This document shows positions 27,563 through 34,654 of a stretch of 64,000 nt of DNA, piece by piece. The position numbers were made by a program, and so were the translations under genes. Position 1 is the first letter of the stretch. The number at the start of each line of letters is the position of its first letter. Source of the stretch: Bradyrhizobium sp. NFR13 (GTDB lineage Bacteria; Pseudomonadota; Alphaproteobacteria; Rhizobiales; Xanthobacteraceae); NCBI RefSeq assembly GCF_900114605.1, contig NZ_FOTP01000001.1, positions 868,001 through 932,000 of the forward strand, written 5' to 3'. The notes beneath the pieces were generated by a model. It had not been told where the DNA came from and ran no database searches. It saw nothing but the letters and a program-made list of their open reading frames with translations.

Positions 27563-27938
27563 GAAAAACGACAGTATCTCGCAGGAAAAGACCGCGTCCC
27601 GGCCTTCTGGCGCGTCGACGAACGATGGTTTCCTCATAGCCTGCGAAGGACGCCGCTGCCATCAATCCCGGCCTCCGGCAATTTGTAATAGTTCAAATCA
27701 GAACCGAGGACCCAGCGGCACCTCGATCCGGCGCCTCCCCCCCCGGTGCGATGGCACCATTGACGCGATGCTGATCGGCTCTCCCTTTTTCCCACCACAG
27801 CACCTATCTTGTCTGGAATCGCCTGTTTCACCGCAGGTTACGCCGTTGTAAGGCGACCCATCCCCGGGTTGTCGCTACAAATTGACATCGCGGCCCGACG
27901 CCCGTCGCCGGGGCCGCGCCGCTGACATTGGAGCCTGC
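27563..27938. other. 376-base divergent region upstream of the PepSY gene and tldD
   Basis: No gene seen. It contains a C-tract (nine C near 27738-27746) and a GTTACGCCGTTGTAAGGCG stretch, but I see no clear promoter or operator. Confidence 0.4.
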
Positions 27939-29366
27939 ATGACCAGCCCAGCCACCACCTCCCTGCTCGACCGCGCCAATCTCGACCGTGACGAGGTTCG
28001 CCGCGAGTTGCTGCGCGGGCTGCAGGGCGCCGACGATGGCGAGCTGTTCCTCGAATACAGCCAATCGGAGGCACTCGGCTTCGACAACGGCCGGCTGAAG
28101 CAGGCGACCTATGACACCGCGCAGGGTTTCGGCCTCCGCGCCGTCAAGGACGATGCGGTCGGCTATGCGCATTCCTCGGATGTGTCGATCCCGGCGCTGA
28201 TCCGTGCGGCTGATGCGGTCAATGCGGTCCGTGGCGGCTATGCTGGCACCTTCGCGGCGGCGCCCTCGCATACCAATGTGCGGCTCTATAGTGACGACAA
28301 TCCGCTGGACGCGCCGGGCTTCGAGGCCAAGGTCAAGCTGCTGGCCGAGATCGACGCCTATGTGCGCGACAAAGACCCCCGCGTCCGCCAGGTCTCCGTC
28401 TCCCTCGGCGCCACCTGGCAGGTGGTCGAGATCCTGCGCCCGGATGGCGAGAGCTACCGCGACATCCGTCCGCTGGTGCGCGTGAACATCTCCGTCGTCG
28501 CCGGTCAGGGTGACCGGCAGGAAAGCGGCTCCAAGGGCTATGGCGGCCGCGAGGGCTATGCCCGCTTCATCGAGAGCGGTTCGTGGCGCACGGCTGCCGA
28601 TGGCGCGCTGCGCGAGGCGCTGGTCAATCTCGAATCGATCCCGGCCCCCGCCGGCGAAATGGACGTGGTGCTCGGCCCCGGCTGGCCCGGTGTGATGCTG
28701 CACGAGGCCGTCGGCCATGGGCTGGAAGGCGATTTCAACCGCAAGCAGACCTCGGCTTTCGCCGGTCTGATGGGTCAGCAGGTTGCCGCCAAGGGCGTGA
28801 CTGTCGTCGATGACGGCACGATCTCGTCGCGTCGCGGGTCGCTGTCGATCGACGACGAAGGCACGCCGACCAATCGAACAACGCTGATCGAGGACGGCAT
28901 CCTGGTCGGCTACATGCAGGACCGCCAGAATGCGCGGCTGATGGGCATGAAGCCAACCGGCAACGGACGCCGTCAAGGCTATGCCCATGTGCCGATGCCG
29001 CGCATGACCAACACTTACATGCTGGCCGGCCAGCGCGATCCCGCGGAAATCCTCGCCTCCGTGAAGAACGGCATCTATGCGGTGAACTTCGGCGGCGGCC
29101 AGGTCGACATAACCTCCGGCAAATACGTGTTTCAGTGTACCGAGGCCTACAAGATCGAGAACGGCAAGATTGGCGCGCCGCTGAAGGGCGCCATGATGAT
29201 CGGCAACGGTCCGACCGACCTGCACCGCATCAGCATGATCGGCAACGATCTCGCGCTCGATGACGGCATCGGGACTTGCGGCAAGCACGGCCAGGGCGTG
29301 CCGGTCGGCGTCGGCCAGCCGACGCTGCGCATGGACAAGGTGACCATCGGAGGAACGGGCCAGTGA
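27939..29366 (+). CDS. tldD: metalloprotease TldD
   Basis: 475 aa. The metal motif HExxxH is in MLHEAVGHGLEGD (His255, Glu256, His260). TldD with TldE degrades unfolded peptides and matures some peptides in the cytoplasm; tldE (pmbA) is not in the window. The start is ATG 27939, with GGAG six bases before it, giving MTSPATTSLLDRANL; the 19 extra upstream residues are not family-like. It overlaps lepB by GTGA. Confidence 0.95.
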   Translation: MTSPATTSLLDRANLDRDEVRRELLRGLQGADDGELFLEYSQSEALGFDNGRLKQATYDTAQGFGLRAVKDDAVGYAHSSDVSIPALIRAADAVNAVRGGYAGTFAAAPSHTNVRLYSDDNPLDAPGFEAKVKLLAEIDAYVRDKDPRVRQVSVSLGATWQVVEILRPDGESYRDIRPLVRVNISVVAGQGDRQESGSKGYGGREGYARFIESGSWRTAADGALREALVNLESIPAPAGEMDVVLGPGWPGVMLHEAVGHGLEGDFNRKQTSAFAGLMGQQVAAKGVTVVDDGTISSRRGSLSIDDEGTPTNRTTLIEDGILVGYMQDRQNARLMGMKPTGNGRRQGYAHVPMPRMTNTYMLAGQRDPAEILASVKNGIYAVNFGGGQVDITSGKYVFQCTEAYKIENGKIGAPLKGAMMIGNGPTDLHRISMIGNDLALDDGIGTCGKHGQGVPVGVGQPTLRMDKVTIGGTGQ

Positions 29367-30136
29367 CCACGGATACGGAAACCACAACCGCATCGACTGC
29401 AAAGCGCTGGTCCGGCCAGCTGGCACAGATCGTCGCGATCGTCGGCATCGTCTTCGTGGCCAAGGGTGCGCTCGCCGAGCCGTTCTATGTGCCGTCGGCC
29501 TCCATGGAGCCGACGCTGCTGATCGGCGATGCATTGCTGGCGACAAAGTTTCCCTACGGCTATTCAACAGCCTCGCTGCCGATCCATGTCTCCCTTCCCG
29601 AGACCGGCCGCGTCTTCGCGACCACGCCGAAGCGCGGCGATGTCGTGGTGTTTCGCTGGCCCGGTGACCGCTCCCAGGTCTGGGTCAAGCGTGTGATCGG
29701 CCTGCCCGGCGATCGCGTCGAACTGCGCGGCGGTCAGGTCTGGCTCAATGGCGTCGCGACGTCGGTGAAGGCCGACGGCATCGGTGCCGCGGAAGACGAC
29801 AGCGGCGGCTCCGAACCGGCGCATCGTTATGTCGAAACCCTGCCCGGCGGCGTGTCGCATCCGATCTTCAAGCTGCGTGACAACGGCCGCCTCGACAACA
29901 CACCGGAGGTCACGGTGCCGCCGGACCATCTGTTCGTGATGGGCGATAACCGCGACAATTCCGCCGATAGCCGCGTGCCCGTGTCGCAAGGCGGCGTCGG
30001 CCTGCTGCCGATGGATAATCTCGTCGGCCGCGTCGATGCCATCGTCGGTTCATGGGATCTCGGCGTGCGCAACCAGCCGGTCACCAACTGGCTATCGGGC
30101 TTCCGCATGGCGCGGTTCTTTACCGGGGTGCATTGA
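29363..30136 (+). CDS. lepB: signal peptidase I
   Basis: 257 aa. One N-terminal membrane anchor (LAQIVAIVGIVFVAKGAL). The nucleophile is Ser47 in PSASMEPTLLIGD and the general base is Lys109 in VWVKRVIGLPGD; the last box is FVMGDNRDNSADSR. It cleaves signal peptides at the outer face of the inner membrane. The GTG start overlaps the tldD stop and is preceded by GGAGG, so the two are coupled. Related genomes usually also have another lepB near rnc, so this could be a second copy. Confidence 0.95.
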   Translation: MTTDTETTTASTAKRWSGQLAQIVAIVGIVFVAKGALAEPFYVPSASMEPTLLIGDALLATKFPYGYSTASLPIHVSLPETGRVFATTPKRGDVVVFRWPGDRSQVWVKRVIGLPGDRVELRGGQVWLNGVATSVKADGIGAAEDDSGGSEPAHRYVETLPGGVSHPIFKLRDNGRLDNTPEVTVPPDHLFVMGDNRDNSADSRVPVSQGGVGLLPMDNLVGRVDAIVGSWDLGVRNQPVTNWLSGFRMARFFTGVH

Positions 30137-30166
30137 GCACCGAGAATTGAGCAACGCGACAGCAGC

Positions 30167-30658
30167 TCAGAAGTAAGCAATGGCGCGGCCGCATATGGCG
30201 ACCGCGAACCAGATGGCCATCGATGCCAGCGCGCCTTGCCGTGCGCCCGCAGGCATCGGTGACAGCGGCGGCAGTGCTGCGAGCTTCGGCATGATCATCG
30301 CCTCGACCCAGACGACATTAAGCAAGCCCAGCGCGATCAAAGCCGCCTTGATCTGAAACACGCGGTTCAGCACGACATGGCTCGCTTCGGCCGTAAAAAG
30401 TGTCGCGCCTGTCAGGACGAGGCCGAGAAATCCAGCAATTGCGAACCAGCGCGCCCTACGCAGCAGCGGACCGGGCGCCGTTGCTGCCAATCCGCCCGCG
30501 AGCCGGACATCCATCACCGCAATGGCACCGGCGAAGCACATCAGCGCGACGATGTGGCCGATATTGGCGGACATATAGAGCCAGCGCGATTGCCGGATCG
30601 CAGCGCCAATTGCGGACACTTCCATCGCCATGAAGATTGCGGGTGCGCCCTCGGTCAT
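30167..30658 (-). CDS. DUF6644-like four-helix membrane protein
   Basis: 163 aa with four hydrophobic segments. The pattern SRWLYMSANIGHIVALMCFAGAIAVMDVRLAG, with a conserved histidine in the first helix, and RWFAIAGFLGLVLTGATLF belong to what is now called DUF6644, a group that may bind haem. Function unknown. It lies nine bases after the DUF6152 gene, a pairing often seen, so the two products probably act together at the membrane. Convergent with lepB. Confidence 0.75.
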   Translation of the reverse strand: MTEGAPAIFMAMEVSAIGAAIRQSRWLYMSANIGHIVALMCFAGAIAVMDVRLAGGLAATAPGPLLRRARWFAIAGFLGLVLTGATLFTAEASHVVLNRVFQIKAALIALGLLNVVWVEAMIMPKLAALPPLSPMPAGARQGALASMAIWFAVAICGRAIAYF

Positions 30659-30667
30659 GGGCCGGCG

Positions 30668-31027
30668 CTATCGCAATTCGTAGGTCTTGCCGTCCACGGT
30701 GATGCGCTCGGCGCGCATCTCGTCCTTCTCGACGGTGGATGGATAGCCGAACGCCGAGACCGTCTTGCCGACAGCCACGATATCAGCAGACGCCCCGCGC
30801 GACGTCATGCGGGAGGTCGGCGCAAGAGTGACGGTCCAGGCCTTGTCGGCCCCCTTGATCACGATCGTCGCGTGCGGGTTCTCGAATTTGCTGGTTTCGA
30901 CAGGACCGTTCACAGTGACCGGATTGGCAGTGTCATAGCTGCCCCAGCCGTGATGGGCGACGGCGGCGACCATCGTGCCAGCGATCAGCAATCCAGCGAA
31001 TGTCACTGCGGGCAGGAGACGCGTCAT
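30668..31027 (-). CDS. DUF6152 family periplasmic protein
   Basis: 119 aa. A signal peptide (LPAVTFAGLLIAGTMVAAVA) is followed by the diagnostic AHHGWGSYD at the mature N-terminus, where paired histidines could bind copper or another metal. The rest is a small beta domain with ENPHATIVIKGADKAWTV. The family has no known function. It is immediately upstream of the DUF6644 gene. Confidence 0.8.
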   Translation of the reverse strand: MTRLLPAVTFAGLLIAGTMVAAVAHHGWGSYDTANPVTVNGPVETSKFENPHATIVIKGADKAWTVTLAPTSRMTSRGASADIVAVGKTVSAFGYPSTVEKDEMRAERITVDGKTYELR

Positions 31028-31054
31028 GGCTCAACTCCCTTCGGTGCTGGAATG

Positions 31055-31612
31055 CTACCTCACAACGCCCGAGATGAAACCCGGTTTCCGCCGCGGCGGC
31101 TTGATGTCGTTCTTCAGGAAGCAGCGCGCGTTCTTGCCGGCATAGCCGGGCCGCGCAAAGGTCCAGGCGCGACATTTGTTGTCATCCTTGCAGGCGTCAC
31201 GGCAGGCATCGCCGCGCTCGGCCTTGTCGTCATTCTTGATCTCGAACGAACGATAGTCACCGCCAAAACGATCTGTCGAGGTTTCCACCGGACCCGTGCG
31301 CGGCTCGATGACGCCGGCACCACGCACGCCGGAGACGCAGCAATAGCTCTCGATCCGCGGCGGGACCTTGTCCTTCAGCCAGCACACTGCGTTTTCGGAA
31401 TTGTCGCTCGGATAGTTGAAGCTCCAGGCGCGGCACTTCTTGTCGCGCTCGCAGATCAGCGCGCATTCCGCGGGATCGCCGGACAGCGAGACCGAACGCG
31501 AATAGTCACCGCCAGGACGATCGAAATTGGTTTGCGCCTGGGCAGGTGCAACGGCTGCCAGCAACAGCATGGCAAAGGCTGTCAGACACGCTCTGAACAG
31601 ATTCCTCGACAT
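31055..31612 (-). CDS. exported protein with two PAN/apple domains
   Basis: 185 aa. Signal peptide ends APAQAQ. Two repeated units follow: NFDRPGGDYSRSVSLSGDPAECALICERDKKCRAWSF... and DRFGGDYRSFEIKNDDKAERGDACRDACKDDNKCRAWTF..., each with the PAN cysteine pattern and a terminal VCWLK or RCFLK. PAN modules bind proteins or sugars outside the cell or in the periplasm. Duplicated PAN proteins of this size are common in rhizobia. Partner unknown. Confidence 0.85.
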   Translation of the reverse strand: MSRNLFRACLTAFAMLLLAAVAPAQAQTNFDRPGGDYSRSVSLSGDPAECALICERDKKCRAWSFNYPSDNSENAVCWLKDKVPPRIESYCCVSGVRGAGVIEPRTGPVETSTDRFGGDYRSFEIKNDDKAERGDACRDACKDDNKCRAWTFARPGYAGKNARCFLKNDIKPPRRKPGFISGVVR

Positions 31613-31719
31613 GCAGGATGACTTTCAGCGGTTTGCAACGGCGTAAAGAGGAACGCCATTGGAACGCCGGTCACCTGTACCGCCGATGAACGGATTTTCA
31701 GCTTCGCCAAGCCGCTGAT

Positions 31720-33090
31720 CTAGAAGCAGTATTCCTTATAGGCCGGCGCCACGGAGCCGCCCCAGGCGCCGTGGAACCTGTCGAGCATCTGCTCGGCCGG
31801 GGTCTTGCCGGAATCCAGTATCTGATCGAGCGCATCCAGATGATGGGATTCATCGCGACCGTGGGCGTCGAGTTTGCCGCGCCGGCGCAGACCGCCATGG
31901 GCGAGCAACAGGCACTCCTTGGCGATCTCGAACAGATAGCGATCCTTGATCTTCGCCTTGAAGCCCAGCTTCGGCACGTCGTCGCGCAGCGCCTGGCGCT
32001 CCCCAGCGGTCCAGTGCTTAACGATGTCCCAGGCAGCATCGAGGGCGCCGTTGTCATAAAGCAATCCAACCCAGAACGCCGACAGCGCCGGCAAACGATC
32101 CGACGGCACGCCATCGGCGCCGCGCATTTCGAGATAGCGCTTCAGGCGGACTTCCGGGAAAATCGTCGAGAGATGATTGGCCCAATCCGAGAGAGTGGGC
32201 CGCTCGCCGGGGATCTTTTCGTTCTTGCCCGCGAAGAAATCGCGGAACGACGAACCGGACACATCGATGTAAGTGTCGCCGCGCTTGACGAAATACATGG
32301 GAACATCCAGCGCGTAATCGACCCAGCGTTCGAAGCCCATGCCGTCTTCGAACGCCCATGGGATCATGCCGGAGCGCGCGTTATCGGTGTCGCGCCAGAC
32401 TTCGGAACGGAACGACAGGAAGCCGTTCGGCTTGCCTTCCGTGAACGGGGAGTTCGCGAACAGCGCCGTCGCGATCGGCTGCAGCGCAACGGAGACGCGC
32501 AGCTTCTTGACCATGTCCGCTTCCGAGGAGAAGTCGAGATTGGTCTGCACCGTGCAGGTCCGGTACATCATGTCCAGACCGTATTGGCCAACCTTGGGCA
32601 TGTAGTTGGTCATGATCTTGTAGCGGCCCTTGGGCATCACCGGGATCTGCGCACGCGACCAGGATGGCGTGAGACCGAGACCCAGAAATCCGATGCCGAG
32701 CGGCGTCGCCACTTCACGCACCTGCGCCAGATGCGCCATCAATTCCGACTGCGTCTGATGAATCGTCTCGACCGGCGCGCCGGACAATTCGAACTGACCG
32801 CCGGGCTCCAGCGAGATCGCACCGCCGCCGGTGACGTCATAGAGGCCGATGATATTGCCGGCTTCCATGATCGGCTCCCAGCCGAGCAGGTGCTTCATGC
32901 CTTCGAGCACGGCGCCGATACCGCGCGGGCCTTCGTAAGGCACGGGATTGTGACCGACCAGCGTGAACGGCGTCTTCTCGTGTTCGGTGCCGATGCGGAA
33001 TTCCGATGGCGGCTTCACGCCCGCCGCCAGCCACGCCACGAGTTCGTCGCGCGACTGCAGCGGCGTCATATCGATTTGGTCACGCGCCAT
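31720..33090 (-). CDS. gshA: glutamate-cysteine ligase (plant/alphaproteobacterial type)
   Basis: 456 aa. Joins glutamate and cysteine, the first step of glutathione synthesis. FRIGTEHEKTPF and YDVTGGGAISLEPGGQFELSGAP are hallmarks of the group shared by alphaproteobacteria and plants; two well-spaced cysteines (YRTCTVQTNLDF and the C-terminal KEYCF) are present. The start is ATG 33090 (MARDQIDMTPLQ). A glutathione transferase gene lies about 0.7 kb away on the other side of a MarR gene. Confidence 0.95.
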   Translation of the reverse strand: MARDQIDMTPLQSRDELVAWLAAGVKPPSEFRIGTEHEKTPFTLVGHNPVPYEGPRGIGAVLEGMKHLLGWEPIMEAGNIIGLYDVTGGGAISLEPGGQFELSGAPVETIHQTQSELMAHLAQVREVATPLGIGFLGLGLTPSWSRAQIPVMPKGRYKIMTNYMPKVGQYGLDMMYRTCTVQTNLDFSSEADMVKKLRVSVALQPIATALFANSPFTEGKPNGFLSFRSEVWRDTDNARSGMIPWAFEDGMGFERWVDYALDVPMYFVKRGDTYIDVSGSSFRDFFAGKNEKIPGERPTLSDWANHLSTIFPEVRLKRYLEMRGADGVPSDRLPALSAFWVGLLYDNGALDAAWDIVKHWTAGERQALRDDVPKLGFKAKIKDRYLFEIAKECLLLAHGGLRRRGKLDAHGRDESHHLDALDQILDSGKTPAEQMLDRFHGAWGGSVAPAYKEYCF

Positions 33091-33186
33091 GAAAATTCCG
33101 AATGAAAGGCGCTGCAATCTGTCGCGCGCGGTGTCGGGAACGCCCGCGGCCCGTATGGGTCGCGAACGCAGGCAAAAATTTAAGGT

Positions 33187-33687
33187 TCATCGCGCCGGCG
33201 CGGCGTCTCTGGCGGCCGGCGATGTCACTGTCGGTGCCGCTTCTTGGCACGCGCAGCCGAGCCGGTCGAGCAGGCCGCACAATTTTGCTGCATCTGCGTC
33301 GGACAATTTCGAGCCGACATGTTTCTCGATCGCGGTTGAATAGGCGCAGCCCATCTTCTTGTGCAACTCGCGCCCGGCAACCGTGATCTCGACGAACAGG
33401 CCGCGCTTGTCCATCTTGCATTCGCGGCGCGCGGCCAGGCCCTCATCGACCAAGCGATCGATCAGCCGCGACGTCGAATATTGCGGTATCAGCATCTGCT
33501 TTTCGAGCTCGACCGGGCGCATCTCGCCGGTCGGCGAGCGCGACAGCTCGGCAAGTGCGTCGTACCATGCAAGCGGCGGAAAGCCGGCGCGCTTGAGGTC
33601 CTGCTCGACGGCGTCCAGCACCCGGCTCTGGATTCGCATCAGGCGGATCCAGGCGGCTGTCGCCTCGGTGGAAGGTTTGCGTTTCAT
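33187..33687 (-). CDS. MarR-family transcriptional regulator
   Basis: 166 aa with a winged helix-turn-helix (about 45-125): LIPQYSTSRLIDRLVDEGLAARRECKMDKRGLFVEIT includes the recognition helix and the beta wing. A cysteine cluster (CGLLDRLGCAC) near the C-terminus may sense oxidants or electrophiles. It is divergent from a glutathione S-transferase gene across 125 bases that contain two palindromes, so it very likely represses both genes. The C-terminal 20 residues are Ala/Pro-rich. Confidence 0.9.
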   Translation of the reverse strand: MKRKPSTEATAAWIRLMRIQSRVLDAVEQDLKRAGFPPLAWYDALAELSRSPTGEMRPVELEKQMLIPQYSTSRLIDRLVDEGLAARRECKMDKRGLFVEITVAGRELHKKMGCAYSTAIEKHVGSKLSDADAAKLCGLLDRLGCACQEAAPTVTSPAARDAAPAR

Positions 33688-33723
33688 GACTCAGTCCAAA
33701 TGGTGGCGGCACCCTAGCCCACT

Positions 33724-33741
33724 TGATGCAGCTGCATCAAT
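33724..33741. promoter_or_regulatory. 18-bp perfect palindrome, candidate MarR operator 1
   Basis: TTGATGCAGCTGCATCAA, immediately upstream of the proposed -35 of the GST gene and 36 bases before the MarR start codon on the opposite strand. Size and symmetry fit a MarR-family site. Confidence 0.7.
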
Positions 33742-33743
33742 CT

Positions 33744-33771
33744 TGACTCTTTCATGCAGATGCATTTAGTC
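33744..33771 (+). promoter_or_regulatory. candidate GST promoter containing a second MarR-like half-palindrome
   Basis: TTGACT (33744-33749), 16-base spacer, TTTAGT (33766-33771). The spacer carries ATGCA-GA-TGCAT (33755-33766), which shares the ATGCA/TGCAT core of the perfect palindrome 28 bases upstream. Confidence 0.5.
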
Positions 33772-33812
33772 ACCCGCGTGGTTAAACCAATGTCTTCAGG
33801 GAGGAATTTTCG

Positions 33813-34427
33813 ATGAAGCTGTATTATTCGCCGGGCGCCTGCTCGCTCTCCCCTCATATCGCACTTCTCGAAGCCGGCCTGCCTTACGATCTCGTGAAGG
33901 TCGATCTCAAAGCCAAGAAGCTGGAAAATGGCGACGACTATCTCGCCATCAACCCCAAGGGCCAGGTGCCGGCCCTCGGCCTCGATAGCGGCGAACTCGT
34001 CACCGAAGGTCCGGTCATCGTGCAGTACATCGCCGACAAGGCTACCGCCAAGAATCTGGCGCCGGCCCATGGCAGCGATGAGCGCCGTCAGCTGCAGGAG
34101 TTTCTTGGCTTCATCAATGGCGAACTGCACAAGAATTTCAGCCCGCTGTTCCAGCCGGCGTTCGACGACGAGGTCAAAGGCTTCTTCAAGACCCGCCTGA
34201 TGGGCAAGTTCAAATATCTCGATAGCCATCTGGCGGGTAAGGACTATCTGCTCGGCAAGGATTTCAGCGTCGCCGACGGCTATCTGTTCGTGATGTTGAA
34301 GTGGGCCGACCGGATGAGCATCGACCTCTCCGAATTCAAGAACCTGATGGCCTACAAGGATCGCGTCGCCGCCCGCCCGCAGGTGCAGGCTGCGCTGGAG
34401 AAGGAAGGTCTGATGAAGGCGGCGTGA
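33813..34427 (+). CDS. gstA: glutathione S-transferase, beta class
   Basis: 204 aa. MKLYYSPGACSLSPHIALLEAG has the beta-class Cys10; the glutathione site continues in PKGQVPALGLDSGELVTEGPVIVQYIAD, and the C-terminal helical domain ends at DRVAARPQVQAALEKEG. It conjugates glutathione to electrophiles. ATG 33813 is preceded by AGGGAGG. It is divergent from a cysteine-rich MarR regulator and near gshA, suggesting an electrophile-response unit. Confidence 0.93.
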   Translation: MKLYYSPGACSLSPHIALLEAGLPYDLVKVDLKAKKLENGDDYLAINPKGQVPALGLDSGELVTEGPVIVQYIADKATAKNLAPAHGSDERRQLQEFLGFINGELHKNFSPLFQPAFDDEVKGFFKTRLMGKFKYLDSHLAGKDYLLGKDFSVADGYLFVMLKWADRMSIDLSEFKNLMAYKDRVAARPQVQAALEKEGLMKAA

Positions 34428-34455
34428 GCTGCTGACATCGAGCTGAAATACGAAA

Positions 34456-34484
34456 GGGCCGGATCGATGATCCGGCCCTTTTTT
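34456..34484 (+). terminator. rho-independent terminator of the GST gene
   Basis: Stem GGGCCGGATC / GATCCGGCCC with GAT loop and six T residues. It is flanked by an A-run on the other side, so it could also work weakly in reverse. Confidence 0.92.
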
Positions 34485-34538
34485 GTTTTGTCGGGATGCA
34501 ATGTTCAACACGACGCGATGACATCTAGCGCCGTCGTC

Positions 34539-34639
34539 CCCTCCCCCCTTGCGGGGGAGGGTTAGGGAGAGGGGTAGCCGCAAACGCCGGAGCCTGAGGT
34601 TACCCCTCTCCCCGGCCCTCCCCCGCAAGGGGGGAGGGA
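34539..34639. repeat. C/G-tract palindromic repeat, copy 1 (intergenic)
   Basis: Begins CTCCCCCCTTGCGGGGGAGG (34541-34560) and ends with the mirrored CCCTCCCCCGCAAGGGGGGA (34617-34636); the arms are each near-palindromic and together an inverted repeat. It lies 15 bases after the fadJ-like stop. The same element occurs at 55418-55533, there inside a gene. Confidence 0.85.
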
Positions 34640-34654
34640 GCACTACTGTCCGTG

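Noticed and set aside
27828-29567. 579-aa minus-strand open frame opposite tldD
   Set aside because: Antisense of a conserved gene with no recognisable domain.
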